57,803 nucleotides of DNA from Nitratireductor sp. ZSWI3. Its GTDB lineage: Bacteria; Pseudomonadota; Alphaproteobacteria; Rhizobiales; Rhizobiaceae. Below are positions 53,314 to 57,803 of this stretch, one piece after another. Location: positions 1 to 57,803 of the forward strand of contig NZ_JANKOF010000023.1 of the NCBI RefSeq assembly GCF_024655565.1, written 5' to 3'. The number at the start of each line of letters is the position of its first letter. The stretch's first letter is position 1. The notes beneath the pieces are model-generated. The model saw nothing but the letters and a program-made list of their open reading frames with translations. It did not search any database and had not been told where the DNA came from. Position numbers and translations under genes: made by a program.

Positions 53314-54822
53314 TCAGGTTTTCACGACGATCTTCATGAAGGCCGGCACGTCGTCGCCGAAGCCGACCGGCGTGTCCTCGTGCCGCTCGTGCCTGCTCGC
53401 CCGCCTGGGCGCCCGGTGCTGCTCCGCCTCGACGGCGGGTTCCTCGGCGGCAGGTTTCGCCTTGCGGTCGGCATTGTCCGACTTGATGGCGTCCTTGCGG
53501 GCCTTCCTGCCGCCACCCGACTTCTCGCTGCCGCCGGCATCCTTGCCGCCGCGCCTGGCGCCCCGGCCGCGCGGCTTCTCATCCGCCTCGTCCTCGATGT
53601 CGAGCGTCGAGAGGTCGCCGTCCAGCCATTCGGTTTCCCGGCCGATCAGCTTTTCGATCGCGTCGACATACCTCTTGTCGGCACGCGTCACCAGGGTGAA
53701 GGCCTTGCCCGAGCGCCCCGCGCGGCCCGTGCGGCCGATGCGGTGCACGTAGTCGTCGGCATGGATCGGCACGTCGAAATTGAAGACGTGGCTGACATCG
53801 GGAATGTCGAGACCGCGCGCGGCGACGTCGGAGGCGACCAGAAGCTTCAGCTTTCCTTTGCGGAAATTCTCCAGCATGGCCATGCGGGCGCGCTGGTCCA
53901 TGTCGCCGTGCAGGGCGCCGGCATCGTATTCGTGGCGCGCCAGCGAGCGGAAGAGCGTCGCCACCTCGCTCTTGCGGTTGCAGAAGATGATCGCGTTCTT
54001 CAGCGATTCTCCCTCGTCGTCGATCAGCTTGCGCAGCTTCTCGCGCTTGGACCACGGCTTGGAGCCCGCCTTGACGAAACGCTGGGTGATGTTGATGGCC
54101 GTCGTCGCCGGGCGCGAGACCTCGACGCGCACCGGCGCCTGAAGGAACTGCTCGGTGAGCTTGGTGATCTCCGGCGGCATGGTGGCCGAGAAGAAGAGCG
54201 TCTGGCGCGTGAAGGGGATCAGCTTGCAGATGCGCTCGATGTCGGGGATGAAGCCCATGTCGAGCATGCGGTCGGCTTCGTCGATGACGAAGATGTCGAC
54301 GCCCGTCAGAAGCAGCTTGCCGCGCTCGAAATGGTCGAGCAGGCGGCCGGGCGTGGCGATCAGCACGTCGGCCCCGCGCTCCAGCTTCTTCTCCTGCTCG
54401 TCGAAGGAGACGCCGCCGATCAGAAGGGCGATGTTGAGCCGATGGTTCTTGCCGTATTTGACGAAGTTCTCCTCGACCTGGGCGGCCAATTCGCGCGTCG
54501 GCTCGAGGATCAGCGTGCGCGGCATGCGCGCCCGCGCCCGGCCGCGCTCCAGCCTGGTCAGCATCGGCAGCACGAAGGAGGCGGTCTTGCCCGTGCCGGT
54601 CTGGGCGATGCCCAGCACGTCCTTTCCGGCGATGGCATGAGGAATGGCGCCGGCCTGGATCGGCGTCGGCTCGGTGTAGCCCGCGTCGGCGACGGCGGAG
54701 AGGACCTTCGGCGACAAACCGAGATCGGAGAATGTCAACGCTTCTTGAGCGGTGTCTTGTTCTGCTGGCACGTTTTGGCTGTCTTTATCCGTTGCGGCCC
54801 GGACGCCGCCTGTCTGAGGCAT
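53314..54822 (-). CDS. DEAD-box ATP-dependent RNA helicase (RhlE-like)
   Basis: Protein of 502 aa. Motifs in order: Q motif (FSDLGLSPKVLSAV, TEPTPIQ), Walker A AQTGTGKTASF, PTRELAAQ, TPGRLLDHF, DEAD box VIDEADRMLDMGF, SAT motif FFSATMPPEI, then the second RecA domain with VASDVAARGLDIPDVSHV and HRIGRTGRAGRSG. A basic, Ala/Gly-rich tail (about 390-500) gives extra RNA contact. It acts in ribosome assembly or RNA decay, possibly alongside the RNase E encoded here. Start ATG 54822; a clear terminator follows. Confidence 0.93.
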   Translation of the reverse strand: MPQTGGVRAATDKDSQNVPAEQDTAQEALTFSDLGLSPKVLSAVADAGYTEPTPIQAGAIPHAIAGKDVLGIAQTGTGKTASFVLPMLTRLERGRARARMPRTLILEPTRELAAQVEENFVKYGKNHRLNIALLIGGVSFDEQEKKLERGADVLIATPGRLLDHFERGKLLLTGVDIFVIDEADRMLDMGFIPDIERICKLIPFTRQTLFFSATMPPEITKLTEQFLQAPVRVEVSRPATTAINITQRFVKAGSKPWSKREKLRKLIDDEGESLKNAIIFCNRKSEVATLFRSLARHEYDAGALHGDMDQRARMAMLENFRKGKLKLLVASDVAARGLDIPDVSHVFNFDVPIHADDYVHRIGRTGRAGRSGKAFTLVTRADKRYVDAIEKLIGRETEWLDGDLSTLDIEDEADEKPRGRGARRGGKDAGGSEKSGGGRKARKDAIKSDNADRKAKPAAEEPAVEAEQHRAPRRASRHERHEDTPVGFGDDVPAFMKIVVKT

Positions 54823-54914
54823 TTCACCTCGAATCTCTGGTGGGCCTACGGCTTGAAGCGCGCAATGTCAACACGGCACTTGCCGCAAAGGCAGGTTAGG
54901 GCCGGGACCCGGGC

Positions 54915-55688
54915 TCAATAGCGGAACTGTTCGGAAAGAATCCGCTCGTTCCAGGAATGGCTCTCGTCGAACAGGACGGTGACCGTTCGATTGTGTGATT
55001 CGCGCACCTCCACGGAAACCACCGATTTGATCTCCGTGTGGTCGGCGACGGCGTTGACGGGGCGCTTTTCCGGCTCGAGTATGTCGAAACGCACCGTCGC
55101 CTGGTTCGACAGCAGCGCTCCGCGCCAGCGTCGCGGGCGGAAGGGGCTGACCGGGGTGAGCGCCAGAAGCGGCGCGTCGAGCGGCAGGATCGGCCCGTGT
55201 GCGGAAAGATTGTAGGCGGTCGAGCCGGCCGGCGTCGCCACCATCACGCCGTCGCAGATGAGCTCCTCGAGCCGGACCTTGCCGTCGATCGCGATGCGGA
55301 TCTTGGCGGCCTGGTAGGATTGGCGCAGAAGCGAGACCTCGTTGACGGCCAGCGCCTCGAAGACCTTGCCGTCGGCGTCGACGGCATGCATCTGCAGCGG
55401 GCGGATGGTTTCGGGGATGGCGGCGGCGATGCGCTCGCGCAGCCCGTCCTCCCTGTACTCGTTCATCAGGAATCCGACCGTGCCGCGGTTCATGCCGTAG
55501 ATGCGCTTGCCCGAGCCCATGGTCTCGCGCAGGACCTGCAGCATGAAGCCGTCGCCGCCAAGCGCAACGATGACATCGGCATCCTCGACGCGCTCCTGTC
55601 CGTAGAGCGCCGAAAGGCGTGCCGCCGCCTCGAAGGCATCCTCGGTATCGGCATGCAGGAAGGAGAGGGCCTGTGAGTGTCGGGTCAT
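54915..55688 (-). CDS. nadK: NAD kinase
   Basis: Protein of 257 aa. It makes NADP from NAD with ATP. Seen: [17 protein letters not shown] (GGDG motif), [52 protein letters not shown], and [16 protein letters not shown] 55688 ([16 protein letters not shown]) is preferred to one 10 codons further up. It is cytosolic. It complements pncB in NAD(P) supply, though unlinked to it. The region upstream to tRNA-Thr is 162 bases. Confidence 0.94.
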   Translation of the reverse strand: MTRHSQALSFLHADTEDAFEAAARLSALYGQERVEDADVIVALGGDGFMLQVLRETMGSGKRIYGMNRGTVGFLMNEYREDGLRERIAAAIPETIRPLQMHAVDADGKVFEALAVNEVSLLRQSYQAAKIRIAIDGKVRLEELICDGVMVATPAGSTAYNLSAHGPILPLDAPLLALTPVSPFRPRRWRGALLSNQATVRFDILEPEKRPVNAVADHTEIKSVVSVEVRESHNRTVTVLFDESHSWNERILSEQFRY

Positions 55689-55850
55689 GGCGGCTGGCGG
55701 GGACCTGTATGGATGCAACGGGTTATTCGGTTAGCATGTGGCAGCACGGCTGCAAAGGCATGCGGCCTGCGCATGGATGTGGGGATCGATCGGACACTTT
55801 GCCAGATTTGATTTCACTGCAGCGGCAATTGTGCTAACGGAGCGGCGGTT

Positions 55851-55926
<76 letters not shown>

Positions 55927-55936
55927 GTTTTCGGAT

Positions 55937-55962
55937 TGTACGACCCGGAGACATAGGTAACA
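55937..55962. other. Possible insertion-sequence end remnant beside tRNA-Thr
   Basis: On the minus strand the sequence TGTTACCTATGTCTCCGG resembles the terminal inverted repeats of IS481-like elements. It lies 11 bases after the tRNA-Thr CCA. No transposase gene or second end is seen. From memory only. Confidence 0.3.
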
Positions 55963-56058
55963 GGCTGTCCCCAAGAGATGGGTGACTCCCTCATGCCGAA
56001 TGCGGCACGTCGGCCCTCCTGATTCCCCGCCACGCTCGCGCCAGAGGCGGCGATCGTC

Positions 56059-56244
56059 CTAAAGCCAGAAATCTGGGTCTTCCAAACGCAGCTCGAAAAG
56101 CGCGTCTATACGGCGCAGTTCTTCGGCAAGCGTCACGCAGGCCCATTCGAGGTCGGGCACTGTGAGAGTCTTGTCGCTCGCGAACGCTCGGTTGGCGATG
56201 TCCATGGCGGAGAAGACATCCTCCGAATGTTCTGGCTTAAGCAT
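56059..56244 (-). CDS. Small orphan protein of unknown function
   Basis: Possible protein of 61 aa from ATG 56244, with TTTTTTGGGGA upstream as a ribosome site. It is acidic and helical by eye (FSAMDIANRAFASDKT, TVPDLEWACVTLAEELRRID, LFELRLEDPDFWL) with one Cys. No family is recognised. It lies in the gap between tRNA-Thr and the RlmB gene, where base composition is slightly less GC-rich than around it. Such tRNA-adjacent orphans are often acquired. Confidence 0.5.
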   Translation of the reverse strand: MLKPEHSEDVFSAMDIANRAFASDKTLTVPDLEWACVTLAEELRRIDALFELRLEDPDFWL

Positions 56245-56379
56245 GAAAGTCCCCAAAAAATGCCCCGGGGGAAACTAGCACAACAGAATTTCGCCGTTCA
56301 ACCGGTGGCCGAAACTCTTTGTGGTTTTCAACTCATGTTGCCTGTCGTCAGGCTCTCACCCGGCGGCCGCAGGGAGCGA

Positions 56380-57243
56380 TCACCGCTGGCTGATTGCGGC
56401 CGACAGGTGCCGGCGCGCCGCGTAGAGCGAGACGGCGGCGGCGTTGGAGACGTTCAGCGAGCGGATGGGGCCGGGCATATCGAGGCGGGCGAGGGCGGAG
56501 ACGGTGTCGCGCGTCTTCTGGCGCAGCCCCTTTCCCTCGGCGCCGAGCACCAGGGCGATGCGATCGCCGGCAAAGGTCGCTTCGAGCTGTTCGGGCCCTT
56601 CCGAATCAAGGCCGATCACCTGGAAGCCGGCCTCCTTCAACTCCTCGATGGCAGCCGCCAAATTGCGCACCGTGACGTGATCGACGTGCTCCAGGGCACC
56701 CGATGCGGCTTTGGCCAGGACGCCTGATTCGGCGGGGCTGTGACGCGCCGTCGTCACCAGCGCATGGACGCCAAAGGCGACGGCCGAGCGCATGATGGCG
56801 CCGACATTGTGCGGATCGGTCACCTGGTCGAGCACCAGCACGAGGGCGGCTCCCCGCAGGTCGCCCAGCGGCTTGGAAGCCAACGGCTCGGCCTCGATCA
56901 GGACGCCCTGATGCACCGCGTCGGGCCCCGTCAGCCTGTCGATGTCGCGGGGCTCGACCAGCTCGACGGGAAAGGGCAGGGCGCTTGTCTCTCCGAGCTC
57001 GAGCCGTGCGGCGGCGTTGCGGGTCACGCGCATGTGACGGATCCTGCGTCGCGGATTGTCGAGGGCGGCGCGCACGGTGTGAAGGCCGTAAAGCCGCACC
57101 AGGCCGTCTTGCGGCTCGCTCTTGCCATGGGGGCGTGCCGCCGCCGCGCCGTGCTGCTTTCCCTGCGCGCGCTCGCGGTGGGCGCGGCGCAACCGCGCAT
57201 AGTGGGCGTCCTTCGGAGTCCTGGAATTCTTTTCGTCGCTCAT
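56380..57243 (-). CDS. rlmB: TrmH/SpoU family rRNA 2'-O-methyltransferase (RlmB-like)
   Basis: Protein of 287 aa from ATG 57243; 56 more upstream codons are open but not family-like. A basic N-terminal stretch (about 1-50) precedes the L30e-like substrate-binding domain (LYGLHTVRAALDNPRRRIRHM). The knotted SpoU catalytic domain has LDQVTDPHNVGAIMRSA, ALVLGAEGKGL and IRSLNVSNAAAVSLYAAR (motifs 1-3). It most likely methylates G2251 of 23S rRNA, as RlmB does; a tRNA target is less likely. It lies just before tRNA-Tyr and tRNA-Gly, an order typical of Hyphomicrobiales (from memory). Confidence 0.9.
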   Translation of the reverse strand: MSDEKNSRTPKDAHYARLRRAHRERAQGKQHGAAAARPHGKSEPQDGLVRLYGLHTVRAALDNPRRRIRHMRVTRNAAARLELGETSALPFPVELVEPRDIDRLTGPDAVHQGVLIEAEPLASKPLGDLRGAALVLVLDQVTDPHNVGAIMRSAVAFGVHALVTTARHSPAESGVLAKAASGALEHVDHVTVRNLAAAIEELKEAGFQVIGLDSEGPEQLEATFAGDRIALVLGAEGKGLRQKTRDTVSALARLDMPGPIRSLNVSNAAAVSLYAARRHLSAAISQR

Positions 57244-57433
57244 CGCGTCTCTATAAAGCGGAGCGCTGGAAAGTGGAACGGGATTTGCCGGACGAAAAGT
57301 TTTTCTCGCCTGATCCGTGACAGGCGGTTGACAGTGCCTGGCCGTCTCGCCATAAGGCGCATCGCGGAAATCGGGCGGCAGGCTTTGCCGGTTTCGGGTT
57401 TCGCGACACATCGCACGGCTCCGGCGATATGAC

Positions 57434-57518
57434 GGAGGGGTGTCCGAGTGGTTAAAGGAGACGGACTGTAAATCCGTTGGCTATGCCTACGCTGGTTCGA
57501 ATCCAGCCCCCTCCACCA
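57434..57518 (+). tRNA. tRNA-Tyr (anticodon GTA)
   Basis: 85 bases with the encoded CCA. Class II tRNA with a long variable arm (GTTGGCTATGCCTACGC region). Anticodon GTA at 57468-57470. Acceptor GGAGGGG pairs with CCCCTCC. The cognate synthetase tyrS is at 43.2-44.5 kb. Confidence 0.96.
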
Positions 57519-57549
57519 CCGTCCCCGGCAGCCAGGCGAACCGGACTCC

Positions 57550-57623
57550 GCGGGTATAGCTCAATGGTAGAGCAGCAGCCTTCCAAGCTGAATATGCGGG
57601 TTCGATTCCCGCTACCCGCTCCA
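57550..57623 (+). tRNA. tRNA-Gly (anticodon TCC)
   Basis: 74 bases with the encoded CCA. Acceptor GCGGGTA pairs with TACCCGC (G-C ends intact), and the anticodon loop CTTCCAA gives TCC at 57582-57584. T-loop GGTTCGATTCC. It follows tRNA-Tyr by 31 bases. Confidence 0.95.
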
Positions 57624-57732
57624 AATCATATCCAATTCGACATGTTTTTCGTCTCCGCGGCGCGGCTCGGGAGTCCGGCGACCGATATGGGATTGCTCCA
57701 CGGCATCAAGACGTTCGCGGCATCTTTTCGGG

Positions 57733-57803
57733 TTATCCCGCCGGGACGAAGGTGAAGACGGCGAGGCCGGCGGCCGCGGCGCCGGCCGTGGCTCCCGCCA
57801 ATG
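57733..57803 (-). CDS. Truncated C-terminus of a possible membrane protein at the right edge
   Basis: On the minus strand a frame entering from beyond 57803 ends at TAA (57733-57735) with LAGATAGAAAAGLAVFTFVP then AG. The Ala/Gly/Val-rich, hydrophobic end looks like a final membrane helix. Only 23 codons are visible, so identity cannot be given and it may not be a gene. Confidence 0.35.
   Translation of the reverse strand, partial: LAGATAGAAAAGLAVFTFVPAG

Noticed and set aside
57477-57755. Plus-strand open frame across tRNA-Tyr and tRNA-Gly
   Set aside because: It reads through two clear tRNA genes.

Overview
The window reads as chromosomal DNA of a GC-rich alphaproteobacterium of the order Hyphomicrobiales (Rhizobiales), most like the Phyllobacteriaceae (Mesorhizobium/Nitratireductor type). 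The reasons are: a cckA hybrid kinase next to a FliO-like gene; the aroQ-accB-accC-aat-DUF2155 neighbourhood; a lone NDUFA12 gene; RNase E with a C-terminal GWW tail; the suf order desulfurase-sufB-C-D-S-T-A; an Irr-type iron box; TTAA-N7-TTAA CtrA-type boxes; and rhizobial-style palindromic intergenic repeats. Placement is by recognition only; no search was run.

Layout. 1-8 kb: partial FliO-like gene, cckA, pncB, a small secreted Cys protein, pccB, gloA, and a tandem cold-shock protein. 8-15 kb: DUF192 protein, two overlapping alpha/beta hydrolases, an enoyl-CoA hydratase homologue, cysE, DUF3126, a membrane protein, a gamma-carbonic anhydrase and a BTLCP peptidase. 15-22.6 kb: a methyltransferase split by an amber codon, PilZ and PAS_5 signalling proteins, rhomboid, CBS, YjhX, gatB with two overlapping GNAT genes, and NDUFA12. 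22.8-31.6 kb: DUF2155, then a minus-strand run of rne, M48 peptidase, dsbA-like, aroQ, accB, accC and aat. 32-39.6 kb: cell-wall genes amiC, mrcA and an M23 peptidase, with prfB carrying a programmed +1 frameshift, and bcp. 39.7-45 kb: a very large DUF3971/AsmA-like protein, tyrS and a hydrolase. 45.3-53.1 kb: a complete SUF Fe-S assembly operon with a candidate Irr-controlled promoter, ending in tfoX. 53.3-57.8 kb: DEAD-box helicase, nadK, tRNA-Thr, a small orphan gene, a TrmH/RlmB methyltransferase, tRNA-Tyr, tRNA-Gly and a truncated edge gene.

How the genes work together. Most are housekeeping: envelope growth, lipid precursor supply (accB/accC), Fe-S assembly, translation (gatB, prfB, tyrS, tRNAs) and RNA decay (rne, DEAD-box). 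Regulation visible in the DNA includes a CtrA-type box near the secreted protein and another between the PAS_5 and rhomboid genes. These could respond to the CckA phosphorelay that starts in this window. An Irr-type box overlies the suf promoter.

The least explained signal is a family of modular palindromic repeats. Six plus-oriented copies and one inverted copy sit in intergenic gaps, mostly between convergent genes. One hairpin keeps its pairing through compensatory base changes, and several copies supply the stop codon of the adjacent gene. I saw no CRISPR array, prophage, intact insertion sequence or defence island.
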